From a bacterium (GTDB taxonomy: Bacteria > AUK180): a DNA stretch of 58,355 nucleotides. The stretch spans positions 1-58,355 of the forward strand of contig JAGLWT010000066.1 of assembly GCA_023133295.1 (NCBI GenBank). Reading direction: 5' to 3'. The notes beneath the pieces were generated by a model, which was not told the DNA's origin, ran no database searches, and was given only the letters and a program-made list of their open reading frames with translations. Shown here one piece after another: positions 6,711-16,600 of the stretch (positions are counted from its first letter, which is position 1; each line of letters starts with the position of its first letter). Position numbers and translations under genes: made by a program.

Positions 6711-7855
6711 AAAATAGAAAAACGAAGAAAAGGGAAAAACGACCGAAACTTGATATGAAAACTCAGATCAACATTTGGACTAAAGCTGGTGGTAGATGTG
6801 AATTCAAAGGATGCAACAAACTCCTTTGGCGTGACAATCTAACGTTTACGGAAGGCAATTACTCTAACATTGCTCATATTGTTGCTGTCAGCCCAGCTGG
6901 CCCACGGGGTGATAAGACCATCTCTGAAGAGAAAGTTAAAGATATTTCTAATCTAATGTTGTTATGTCTTGACCATCATAAATTAATTGATGATAGTGAA
7001 GGAGAATATACGGTTGAAGTGTTAAAACAGTATAAAGAGGAACATGAAAAACGCATTGAATACTTAACAAGTCTGCAAGACGATATGAAGACAACAATCT
7101 TAACTATCTCTTCAAATATTGGAGGCAGAAAAGTTGGAATTGATACTAAAAAAGCATTTCAAGCAGTAAAACCCAAGTATCCTGCCGATGCTCCTATTGA
7201 AATTGATTTAAGCAGTCTTAATGTTGAGGAAGATAAAGATTATTATAATGTAGCAAAAAAAATAATAGATGAGAAGATGAATTCTATTATCATACCGGCT
7301 ATCCAAAGAGGGGATATTAGGAATTTGTCAATCTTTGGCATAGCATCAATCCCTCTTCTAATATATCTTGGTAATAGGGTAGGTGATACTATTGATACTG
7401 ACCTGTACCAACATCATCGAGACACTCAAGATTGGAAATGGAAAGATGTAAATGATGAAACAATTCAAGAATATAGCACATATATACCTGAAGCAGTGTC
7501 AGGTGAGCAGGAAATCATTTTAAAACTATCACTAAGTGGACGAATTAATCATGATATAGTAATTGCATCAATTGGAAAGAAATTACCTTCCTATGAAATA
7601 TCTATTGATGAGCCATCTGTGGAGTTTTTAAAGTATCAGAATCAAATTACTGAATATAGAAGTCGATTTCTTGAAATAATCTCTGCGATACGAGATAATC
7701 ATTCTTCAAATTGCCGGATACATTTATTTTCAGCTATACCTGCACCCATAGCAATTGAAACAGGCCGGTCTCTTCTCGAAAGGGTTGAGCCAAAATTTAT
7801 AGTATATGAATTTGATAAAGGAAGTAAACATTATTATAAAGCCATTGAAGTATAG
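6707..7855 (+). CDS. cap5: HNH-SAVED CBASS effector (Cap5-like)
   Basis: A 382-residue two-domain protein. Residues 20-100 form an HNH nuclease with a zinc-type RCEFKGC (C31, C36), the catalytic-histidine segment NIAHIVAVSP (H57) and SNLMLLCLDHHKLID (N82, H90/H91). Residues about 190-382 look like a SAVED domain, the sensor for cyclic oligonucleotides. In characterised Cap5 proteins, signal binding drives oligomerisation and indiscriminate DNA cleavage, killing the infected cell. It overlaps hsdM by ATGA and is followed by two nucleotidyltransferases and an E2-like gene, which supports the CBASS role. Codon use looks more AT-rich than hsdM. The HNH part is certain; SAVED is assigned from architecture and context. 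Confidence 0.85.
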   Translation: MKNRKTKKREKRPKLDMKTQINIWTKAGGRCEFKGCNKLLWRDNLTFTEGNYSNIAHIVAVSPAGPRGDKTISEEKVKDISNLMLLCLDHHKLIDDSEGEYTVEVLKQYKEEHEKRIEYLTSLQDDMKTTILTISSNIGGRKVGIDTKKAFQAVKPKYPADAPIEIDLSSLNVEEDKDYYNVAKKIIDEKMNSIIIPAIQRGDIRNLSIFGIASIPLLIYLGNRVGDTIDTDLYQHHRDTQDWKWKDVNDETIQEYSTYIPEAVSGEQEIILKLSLSGRINHDIVIASIGKKLPSYEISIDEPSVEFLKYQNQITEYRSRFLEIISAIRDNHSSNCRIHLFSAIPAPIAIETGRSLLERVEPKFIVYEFDKGSKHYYKAIEV

Positions 7856-7864
7856 GAGTGAAAA

Positions 7865-9130
7865 GTGTGTAAAGAATTTTTAGAAGACTTATTATCCAAG
7901 CAGAAATTATCTGAAGAGGAGGTGGAAAAACTTAAAGAAAATAGAGACAAAGTTGAAAAAATACTAAGAGAACATATTGGAAATTCGCCAAAAATAAGAT
8001 ATGCAGGTTCGAAAGCAAAGCATACTATGATAAAAGAAAGTTATGACTTAGACATTATTTGCTATTTTCTCTCGGATAATAGTGCTTCATTAAAGGATAT
8101 TTATTCTCAAGTATTAAATATTCTACAGGATAACTATGTAGTTCAATGTAAAAAATCAGCAATTAGAATTAAATATCCGATAGATAATTATGCAGAAAGT
8201 AAGTTTCATATTGATGTTGTGCCAGGTAAATATGTTGATAATACAAATACAGATTGTTTCCTGTATATATCAAACAACGAAGGTGAGAGAATAAAAACAA
8301 ATTTGGAAGAACATATTTCCTACATTTCAAACAGTGGTTGCCGAGATTTGATTAAATTGGCAAAACTATGGAAGGTTCGGAATAATCTAGAATTTAAAAC
8401 TTTCATATTAGAAATATTTGTTATAAAAATATTTGAAAATTATAATAAGGAAAGTTTAGCATCCGATTTTGTATACCTTCTAAAGAGGTTATATAGTGAT
8501 ATTGAAACTATTGCTTTGACCGATCCTGCAAACTTGAATAATAAAGTTTCGAATCTGCTGAGCGATAACGAAAAATTATTAATCAGAGCAAATGCTGCTA
8601 CTGCGTTAGCAATCATCAATGAAAATGACGAGATATCAAATAGTATTGATGATTGGAAAAAAATATTTCATGAAATTACTAGTCAGAATCAGACCCTAGT
8701 AATTATTTCTTCAAATGATTTGAGTTTAGGCAGATACACACATAAAGAATCCCCTCCATGGAGAATGAATCTAGCACACAATCTGGAGATAAAGGCATCT
8801 GTACATTCGGGGAATGGAGATACGCCGATAAACATGAGATATAATATGGGGAGGGTCGTTTCAAATCAGAGAGCTGCAATAAAGCCTGATTATTGGATAA
8901 AATTTCGTGCACAAACAAACCTTGCAGAACCGTTTGAAACTTATTGGCAAGTTGTGAATACAGGCGAAGAAGCATATAGAAACAATGGCTTACGAGGAAA
9001 TATTTTTATTGGTGCGAAAACACGATGGGAAAGAACATTGTATAAGGGAATTCATTGGATAGAATGTTATATAGTGAAGAATGGTATATGTTATGCTAAT
9101 GATAGATTTATTGTTAAAATCAAACATTGA
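7865..9130 (+). CDS. Nucleotidyltransferase with C-terminal AGS-C-like sensor domain
   Basis: A 421-residue protein. The N-terminal polymerase-beta-like fold has G48-S49 (AGSKAKHT), the carboxylate pair D61/D63 (SYDLDII) and a third Asp at 117 (FHIDVVPG), so the active site is complete. The C-terminal 130 residues carry features I associate with AGS-C sensor domains (WIKFRAQTNLAEPFETYW, VVNTGEEAYRNNGLRG, YKGIHWIECYIVKNG). This combination is typical of SMODS/CD-NTase-related enzymes. It starts at GTG 7865 behind AGGAG, 9 nt after the Cap5-like gene. A second CD-NTase follows, which is unusual. It may make a second signal or act as a regulator or modifier; the product is unknown. Confidence 0.75.
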   Translation: MCKEFLEDLLSKQKLSEEEVEKLKENRDKVEKILREHIGNSPKIRYAGSKAKHTMIKESYDLDIICYFLSDNSASLKDIYSQVLNILQDNYVVQCKKSAIRIKYPIDNYAESKFHIDVVPGKYVDNTNTDCFLYISNNEGERIKTNLEEHISYISNSGCRDLIKLAKLWKVRNNLEFKTFILEIFVIKIFENYNKESLASDFVYLLKRLYSDIETIALTDPANLNNKVSNLLSDNEKLLIRANAATALAIINENDEISNSIDDWKKIFHEITSQNQTLVIISSNDLSLGRYTHKESPPWRMNLAHNLEIKASVHSGNGDTPINMRYNMGRVVSNQRAAIKPDYWIKFRAQTNLAEPFETYWQVVNTGEEAYRNNGLRGNIFIGAKTRWERTLYKGIHWIECYIVKNGICYANDRFIVKIKH

Positions 9131-9177
9131 AGTGTTGATTAACGACATCAATATTAAGTACAATTTGAGGAGTAAAA

Positions 9178-10338
9178 ATGAAAGAATTGAAAAAGAAAGA
9201 ACAGTTAAATCAAATTTTGGGGAAATTAGTAGAAAGCCTGGATATTTCAGAAGCAGATTTTATAAAGGCGGAAAAACGTTATGATAGTATCTCAGATTGG
9301 ATGAATAGAGACGATTCGTCTGTGAAAGGCAGATTAGGTCATATTTATCCTCAGGGATCATTCATGCTTGGAACTGTTATTAAACCGACATCTGATAATG
9401 ATGATTATGATATCGATTTAGTTTGTGAATTTGATGATTCCAAGGATAGAATTACGCAAAAAGAACTAAAAGAAAATGTTGGAACAGAAGTGAAATCCTA
9501 TGCAGAAGCCAACGGAATTAAAAAGGAACCGAAAGATAAGCGTAGATCTTGGAGACTTGATTATGTAGAAAATTTCCATATTGATTTGTTGCCGGCCCTT
9601 CCGAATGGGGAATGGTTTAAGATCTACCTTGCTGAAAAGCAAATTTCAACCGAGTGGGCCGAGCTTGCAATAGCGATTACTGATAATAAGAAAGATAACT
9701 ATTGTGAAATTTCATGTGATTGGTTACCTAGCAATCCTAGGGGTTATGCCGAATGGTTTATTGACAGAATGAAAAAAGTGTATTCAGAGCAACAAGAGAG
9801 GATCGCAAAGGCAATGGATATTAAAATTGAAGAAGTACCTAAGTACAAAATAAAAACTCCGCTTCAAAAGGCAATACAACTGTTGAAACGACATCGGGAC
9901 ATAATGTTTGAAGATGATGAGGATAAACCAATTTCCATTATTATTACTACACTTGCGGCAAGGGCATATGAGAATCAGGACAATATTTGCGATGCTCTTA
10001 TTAATATTATCGATGAATTAACACTTAGGCGAGAGGAATACATTCCATTTATTGAAGGTGAGTATCGAATTAATAATCCAGTAAATAAGACAGAAAATTT
10101 TGCAGATAAGTGGAAAGAGAGTTTGCAGAAAAAGGAGAATTTCGATAAATGGTTAAAGCAAGTTGGGAATGATTTTACTGAGTTGCGAAACATGGATATA
10201 ACTCAGGAGATATCAAAGAAATTAGAAAATACTTTTGGCTCAAATATTGTTAAGAAAACATATGAACATATACAAGAGAAAGAAACTAATTATCCCAAAG
10301 TTGAGATTAATAATCCGACTAGACCATGGAGCAGATGA
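9178..10338 (+). CDS. CD-NTase family cyclic oligonucleotide synthase
   Basis: A 386-residue cGAS/DncV-like nucleotidyltransferase. The signature is YPQGSFMLGTVIKP (G60-S61), then DDYDIDLVCEF with D78/D80 and a third catalytic Asp at 136 (FHIDLLPALP). SNPRGYAEWFIDRM and LLKRHRDIMF are family motifs of the helical core. It is expected to make a cyclic di- or trinucleotide on phage infection, which would activate the HNH-SAVED effector. The C-terminal tail ends NNPTRPWSR; in type II CBASS the CD-NTase C-terminus is the site acted on by Cap2/E2 proteins. GAGGAG precedes ATG 9178, and its 3' end overlaps the E2 gene. The clade and product cannot be told from sequence. Confidence 0.87.
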   Translation: MKELKKKEQLNQILGKLVESLDISEADFIKAEKRYDSISDWMNRDDSSVKGRLGHIYPQGSFMLGTVIKPTSDNDDYDIDLVCEFDDSKDRITQKELKENVGTEVKSYAEANGIKKEPKDKRRSWRLDYVENFHIDLLPALPNGEWFKIYLAEKQISTEWAELAIAITDNKKDNYCEISCDWLPSNPRGYAEWFIDRMKKVYSEQQERIAKAMDIKIEEVPKYKIKTPLQKAIQLLKRHRDIMFEDDEDKPISIIITTLAARAYENQDNICDALINIIDELTLRREEYIPFIEGEYRINNPVNKTENFADKWKESLQKKENFDKWLKQVGNDFTELRNMDITQEISKKLENTFGSNIVKKTYEHIQEKETNYPKVEINNPTRPWSR

Positions 10339-11060
10339 ATAAAGAGCGTTTAAAGGAACTTTTACAAGTACAATTTAGTGAATTACATACGAAATTCACA
10401 ACACTATCTTTAAATAAGCAGGTTAATCGGTTTATTATAGAAGGTCTAGTGTGCTTCGAAGTAGAACATGAGGGTATTGTTATTAGAGATGAATACTCAA
10501 TAAGGATTCATATTCCTCAAGACTATCCAGATAGTTTTCCATTGGTTGAAGAAATTGGGGGAAAAATTCCAATTGATTTTCATAGAAATAAAGATGATAA
10601 TAACACATTATGCCTTGGTACTCCATATGCTGTGCAAAAGAAGTTTAAAGAATGTAGAACTCTTTTCTTCTATGTTGATCAGCAAGTAGTTCCTTTTCTA
10701 TTTTCGTATAGTTATTATTGTAAGTATCATGAAATGCCGTTTGATGAGTTGAGCCATGGCGGTAGTGGAATTGTTGAATACTATAGTGAACTATTTTCGG
10801 TTGATGATCCGGTAAAAATCGTTGGGTTCTTGCATATTCTTGCCGATAATGTTTATCTAGATCATCGCTCTTGCCCATGCGGAAGTGATCTTAGGCTATG
10901 TGAATGTCACGGTAATCAGGTAATGAATTTACGCAATACTCAGTCTGAAAAGTACTTCTTATATGAATACTCACAAGTAAAGGAAATGATTGAATCGCTG
11001 GGGTTACCAATTCCAAAGGATTATTGTGGGTTTACGAAGAAATGGGGTAAAAGAAGATAA
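10326..11060 (+). CDS. Stand-alone E2-like protein of type II-short CBASS with Cys-rich tail
   Basis: A 244-residue protein. Residues about 35-130 match the prokaryotic E2 (UBC) fold: YPDSFPLVEEIGG at 67-79, H86 in the HPN-like FHRN, and the probable catalytic Cys96 in TLCLGTP. There is no E1 domain and no JAB peptidase gene nearby, which is the pattern of 'type II-short' CBASS, where the E2 alone links to the C-terminus of its CD-NTase and primes it. Residues 183-196 (CPCGSDLRLCECHG) resemble a SEC-C zinc-binding motif. ATG 10326 has no clear Shine-Dalgarno site. ATG 10335, which forms an ATGA overlap with the CD-NTase stop, is an equally good start. Confidence 0.8.
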   Translation: MEQMNKERLKELLQVQFSELHTKFTTLSLNKQVNRFIIEGLVCFEVEHEGIVIRDEYSIRIHIPQDYPDSFPLVEEIGGKIPIDFHRNKDDNNTLCLGTPYAVQKKFKECRTLFFYVDQQVVPFLFSYSYYCKYHEMPFDELSHGGSGIVEYYSELFSVDDPVKIVGFLHILADNVYLDHRSCPCGSDLRLCECHGNQVMNLRNTQSEKYFLYEYSQVKEMIESLGLPIPKDYCGFTKKWGKRR

Positions 11061-11084
11061 AACATAGAAGCATCTGGAGGATGA

Positions 11085-12446
11085 ATGAAAGGGAAAACTG
11101 AAATGCGGTATAGAGACTTTCGAGAATCTAAACGAGAAATAGTAAGGCTAGCGAGCTGTACGAAAGCAAAATATTTTGAGAAAACAGCTTGCTGTGTAAT
11201 TAATAACAAGAGAATAGAGAATGTAGTAACCCTTATTAGTTTGATTGATAAGGATCAAGAAGTTAAGAAAAGAAAAAACCTAATCTACCCTAATTTTGCT
11301 TTTCTACATGAGGTGTGCAAAATCGAAGAATTGGATGAATTTCTAGACCTAATTTCCTCAAAAGCCCTAAAAGTATGTGACCGAAATATTTACTTCACTG
11401 GAAGAGTTGTTAATTTAGTGGAGAGAAAATATTTGCACAGTGTAAATCAATACTCATTTGAACCAGGCAATCTCTTTACAATCGAGGGAGATATGCAATT
11501 AGATATTCCTCAGAGTTTATTATTATCCAAGGATATGCCCTTTTACCCGTCGATTAGTGAGGCGATTTATGGTTGGACAGGTCTCAAGAGTTTTAAGGAA
11601 TCTAATGATTCTAGACAGAAGAAAATATTCATTTTCCTTCCTCAGAAAACTGTTCACTTTGAAGCTATAAGGTATATGCCTAAGCAAGATATGATTGTGT
11701 TTTACTTGAATGAGGAGGTTTCTAAGGGAAAGATATTTGTAAAAGGGGCTATTAGAATAGGTGACGAATTAGTCCATATTGATGGAAATATTCAAAGAAC
11801 CTTTAAAATTCAGATTACAAAAGATCAAGTAAAAGAATTTGAGGAAATTGAGCTCTTCTTAATTGATGAGTACAGTAATATTCTTGATTATCATATTGAA
11901 AAAGAAAGATGGTTTCAAGGAGTCAAACGAATATTTAATGAATATGAAAAGGGGAAATCTGAAAATGTAGTAAGAAATGCAATATTGTTGGGAGAAAATG
12001 AAAAAATTGAATTTAAGGAGAATTATAAGAAAACTGATAATAATTGGGAAAATGAAATAGTTGATACTGTTAGCGCTTTTGCTAATCATAAAGGAGGTAC
12101 GATATATATTGGAATTAAAGATAATCTTGAAATTAAGGGAGTAGTTTATGGAAAAATTCGTACACACGATGAACTGCAAAATTATGTTCGCAAAATCTTA
12201 TCAGATAATCTGAATAAAGAACTTGAAGTAGCATTTAAAGTGCATAACTTCAAAGGGAAGAAGATATTAGCAATCCAAATTCCCGAAGGTATCAGCAAGC
12301 CATACTATAATATTTTCACAAGAGTTCCGTACATTAGAAGAGGTGCTAACAATATGAAAGCTGATCCTGATACCGATTTAAAAGAAATGTTTGAAACAAA
12401 AGATATTCCAGAGATATTTAGAAAACTAAAGAGAAGAAAAAAATGA
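11085..12446 (+). CDS. AlbA_2 (Schlafen-type) domain protein
   Basis: A 453-residue protein. The C-terminal part (about residues 300-430) is an AlbA_2/divergent AAA-4 domain: ENEKIEFKENYK, VDTVSAFANHKGGTIYIGIKD, then IPEGISKPYY and VPYIRRGANN. This domain occurs in Schlafen-like bacterial proteins that bind or cleave nucleic acid and is common in defence islands. The first 300 residues match nothing I recognise and could be a sensor or partner-binding region. GGAGG precedes ATG 11085; its stop overlaps the hsdS start by ATGA. It may be an additional effector or silencing factor of the CBASS/restriction locus. Function is unknown. Confidence 0.7.
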   Translation: MKGKTEMRYRDFRESKREIVRLASCTKAKYFEKTACCVINNKRIENVVTLISLIDKDQEVKKRKNLIYPNFAFLHEVCKIEELDEFLDLISSKALKVCDRNIYFTGRVVNLVERKYLHSVNQYSFEPGNLFTIEGDMQLDIPQSLLLSKDMPFYPSISEAIYGWTGLKSFKESNDSRQKKIFIFLPQKTVHFEAIRYMPKQDMIVFYLNEEVSKGKIFVKGAIRIGDELVHIDGNIQRTFKIQITKDQVKEFEEIELFLIDEYSNILDYHIEKERWFQGVKRIFNEYEKGKSENVVRNAILLGENEKIEFKENYKKTDNNWENEIVDTVSAFANHKGGTIYIGIKDNLEIKGVVYGKIRTHDELQNYVRKILSDNLNKELEVAFKVHNFKGKKILAIQIPEGISKPYYNIFTRVPYIRRGANNMKADPDTDLKEMFETKDIPEIFRKLKRRKK

Positions 12447-13609
12447 AACAAAAAATTCCTGAAGACTGGGTAAGTGTATCGCTAAATTCGTTATTCAAAC
12501 AAATAAATCGGAGAGTAGGTACCCGACAATTTCCTCCATACAGTATATCAGCAGGCGTTGGATTTGTATCTCAGATAGAGAAATGGGGAAAGGTGATTGC
12601 TGGTGATCAATTGAAAAGTTATATTCATATAAAAGAAGGTGAATTCGCTTATAATAAAGGAAATTCGAAAAAATATTCTTGTGGATGTGCCTATCTATTA
12701 AAGTCACAAGAAGAAATTTGTGTTCCGGGAGTATTTATATGTTTCTCTTCAAAAAAAGCTTCAATTGATTCTGGATTTTATGAACAATATTTTAGGGCAA
12801 ACTATCATGCGAGAGAGCTTAAAAAATATATTTCTAGTAGTGCACGTGCTGACGGTTTACTAAATATAAACAAAGATGATTTTTTTAAAATTATTGTGCC
12901 ATTTCCGCCTCTTCATGAGCAAAAACAGATCGCAGAGATACTTTCCACCTGGGATGATGGAATTGAGAAGCTGGAAAATTTGATCGAGAAAAAGGAAATC
13001 CTGAAAACCGGTATGCTGCAACAACTCCTGACCGGAAAGAAGCGCTTAAAAGGCTTTAATAAGTCCTTAGAAAAAATAAGAATTGGAGATTATACGAAAT
13101 TAGGAAGAGGGCGTGTAATAAATCAAGAAGAAATAGATAACAATCGTGGTACTTTTCCTGTATATTCTTCTCAAACTTCGAATGATGGAATAATGGGTTA
13201 TATAAATACATACGATTTTGAAGGTGAATATGCAACATGGACAACTGATGGCGCAAACGCAGGAAGGGTGTTTTACAGGAATGGAAAATTTAATTGTACC
13301 AATGTATGTGGAACAATTAGAAGTACAAAGTTATGCATAAAATTCATTTCATATAAATTAAATAGAATAACCAAATTTCATGTAAGTTATGTTGGTAATA
13401 ATAAATTAATGAATAATATTATGGCAAATATTAAAGTAATAATTCCTTCCTTTGAAGAGCAACAAAAAATTGCTTCAATTTTGACTACAACTGATATTGA
13501 AATCCAGAAGTTGAGGGAGAAATTGGAAAAAGTTAAGGAGCAGAAGAAGGGATTGATGCAAGTGCTTCTTACTGGAAAAATCCGTGTTGTAGTGAATAAT
13601 GAAGAATGA
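12443..13609 (+). CDS. hsdS: Type I restriction-modification specificity subunit HsdS
   Basis: A 388-residue HsdS with two TRD-plus-helix units. The first unit ends in the conserved linker PFPPLHEQKQIAEILSTWDD...MLQQLLTGKKRLKGF (residues about 153-205). The second ends in FEEQQKIASILTTTD...GLMQVLLTGKIRV. Each TRD reads one half of a bipartite DNA target; the paired helices set the spacing and bind two HsdM subunits. It is separated from hsdM by five genes, an unusual layout since hsdM and hsdS are normally adjacent. The 4-nt overlap with the AlbA_2 gene and the 13-nt gap to hsdR keep it in the same transcript. Confidence 0.93.
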   Translation: MKQKIPEDWVSVSLNSLFKQINRRVGTRQFPPYSISAGVGFVSQIEKWGKVIAGDQLKSYIHIKEGEFAYNKGNSKKYSCGCAYLLKSQEEICVPGVFICFSSKKASIDSGFYEQYFRANYHARELKKYISSSARADGLLNINKDDFFKIIVPFPPLHEQKQIAEILSTWDDGIEKLENLIEKKEILKTGMLQQLLTGKKRLKGFNKSLEKIRIGDYTKLGRGRVINQEEIDNNRGTFPVYSSQTSNDGIMGYINTYDFEGEYATWTTDGANAGRVFYRNGKFNCTNVCGTIRSTKLCIKFISYKLNRITKFHVSYVGNNKLMNNIMANIKVIIPSFEEQQKIASILTTTDIEIQKLREKLEKVKEQKKGLMQVLLTGKIRVVVNNEE

Positions 13610-13622
13610 AAAAGGATAGATT

Positions 13623-16600
13623 ATGACTAAGATACCAGACATGAGAGAAGACCATATTTCGCAAATTCCCGCAATGCAACTTCTGATAAATCTGGGATAT
13701 GAGTATATTACACCCGAAGCGGTATTGAGAGAAAGAGGTGAGAAGACCTCTAGCGTGGTACTTGAAAAGATCCTTGAACAGCAATTAATGAAGATGAATC
13801 GTTTTGAGTATAAAGGCGAGAGCTATCTCTTCTCTAATAAAAATATAAGCAATGCGGTCAGTAGTATGAAGAATGTTATTGATGAAGGGTTGATTCAAAC
13901 GAATGAGAAGATATATGATCTTCTTTCTTTGGGAAGAAGTTTTGAAGAAACGATTGCAGGCAACTCAAAGAGTTACACCTTGAAATATGTTGACTGGGAA
14001 AATATCGACAATAATGTATTTCATATAACTGAAGAGTTTGAAGTGGAGCGGAGTAATCATAAGAGCCACAGGAAGCCGGATATCGTACTCTTCGTAAATG
14101 GGATCCCGTTTTGTGTTATTGAATGTAAAAGAACCGGAATCGACATATCCCAAGGAATATCCCAGCACATAAGAAATCAAGGTCAAAGTAATATTCCTAA
14201 ATTGTTTCATTATTCTCAAATACTGCTCTCAATAAATAAGAACGAAGCGAAGTATGCAACTACAGGCACAAAAGAGAAGTACTGGTCGGTATGGAAAGAA
14301 GCGATAAATGAAGATGGACTATCGAAATTGATCAACAAGGAGCTTTCTGAAGAGACTTTTAACAGCTTATTTTCAGACACCTTTAAATACTGCAAGAAGT
14401 ATTTTATCAATCAAAATACTGAAAACCGTATTCCAACGGTTCAGGATAAGACATTATTCGCCTTATGCCGTCCTGAACGGCTTCTTGAGATCACGAGAAA
14501 ATTCCTGGTATATGATAAGGGTGAGAAAAAAATCGCCCGTTATCAGCAGTACCGTGCGGTAAAGAAGACAATGGTGAGAATAAAAAAGGATTTCACAGCA
14601 AAAAGAAAAGGTGGTGTGATATGGCATACGCAGGGATCGGGAAAATCTTTGACAATGGTTATGATCGCAAAATCCCTTGCCATAGATCCCGATATTCCAA
14701 ACCCCAGGATCATAATTGTAACGGACAGGATCAATCTTGACACGCAAATAGGAAAGACCTTTACTCACTGCGGGTTATCTCCCGTTAAGGCGCGCTCAGG
14801 CCAGCACCTTCTCGCTCTTCTTGAGTACAACAAGACGACCATCATCACGACGGTAATTGATAAGTTCCATGCGGCATTGAAAAAGCGGAGCTTGATAATA
14901 GATGACGGCAATATTTTCACTTTGGTTGATGAGAGTCATCGAGGACAGTACGGAGAAGCAAATGCTATGATGAATAAAGTTCTTCCAAATGCGTGTTATA
15001 TAGGATTTACGGGAACCCCTCTTATGAAAAAGGAGAAGAATACCGCAACAAAATTCGGGGGTTTTATAGATACCTATACGATTGATCAGGCGGTTGAGGA
15101 TAAGGCAGTTGTTCCGTTGCTGTATGAAGGGCGTCATGCCTTGCAGAGTGTTCAAAAGAAGCCTATTGATATTTGGTTCGAGAGAGTATGCGCTAATCTG
15201 ACAAAGGATCAGAAAGCGGATCTTAAGCGCAAATTTACGCGCATTGAGAAGTTGAATCAATCCGATCAAAAGATCAAACTCATAGCTTATGATGTCAGCC
15301 TGCATTACAAAGATAACTGGCAGGGAACGGGCTTTAAGGCTCAGCTTGCAACAAATTCTAAAAGCTCTGCGATAAAGTTCAAAGAATATTTCGACGATAT
15401 CGGTATCGTAAAAACAGAAGTAGTGATCTCCGCCCCGGATGATCGGGAAGGACATGAAGAAGTTAATGAGGAATCCAAAGATCAGGTAAAAAAATTCTGG
15501 AAGAAAATGATGGACCGTTTCAGAAATGAACAGAATTATAACCGTGAGATAATTGATTCGTTTAAAAATGATGACGATCCTGAAATCCTCATTGTTGTGG
15601 ATAAGCTCCTTACGGGATTTGACGCTCCGAGGAATACTGTCCTTTACCTTGCTAAGAGTTTAAGAGAGCATAATCTGCTTCAGGCAATCGCTCGTGTCAA
15701 CAGAATCATGGAAGGCAAAGATTTCGGCTATGTCATTGATTATTATGGGGTTTTAGGCGAATTAGACAGGGCCTTGACGATGTACAGCGCGCTTGAAGGA
15801 TACAGCCAGTCAGATCTTGAAGAAACCTTGAAAAGTGTGGATAGCGAAATAAAGTCGCTCCCACAAAAGCACTCGGAATTATGGGATATATTTAAGGAGG
15901 TCAAAAACAAAAGGGATTCAGAAGAATATGAATTGCTCTTATTTGATAAGCAAAAAAGAGATAAGTATTATGAAAAACTCACGGCTTTCTCAAGAGCTCT
16001 GGGTATAGCGCTGTCTTCTTCCAGATTTCATTTGAATACACCATCAGACAAGATAGGGAAATACAAGGATGATCTTAGATTTTTCCAGAATCTTCGCGTT
16101 GCAGTTAAGAGAAGATATGCTGAGACAATTGATTATAAGGAATACGAACCCAAGATCCAGAAACTTCTTGATACTTATGTTACCTCGGATCAGATCGTTC
16201 TAATCACTGATCCTGTAAATATAATGGACAAGGACGCATTTCTGAAAGAAGTTGAAAAGGTTACAAGTTCTGCGTCGAAAGCGGATATGATCGCGCATGC
16301 GGTTAAGAGAACAACTGAAGAGCGGAAGGAAGAGGATCCGGTTTTTTATAGAAAATTCTCGAAGCTGATCCAGGACGCAATAAATGACTACAGAGAAAAG
16401 AGATTATCAGAAGCGGACTATTTGAAAAGAGCGACAGAAATAATGGAAATCGTCAGAGATAGAAAAGATCCTGATATGCCGGAGAGTCTTGAAGGGAGGA
16501 ATGAAGCTCAAGCATTCTACGGTGTTATCGATGAAGTATTCAGCAGAAAGCATCCCAAGATCAATAAACAGAAATCCGCAGAACTCGGAATAAAAATTGA

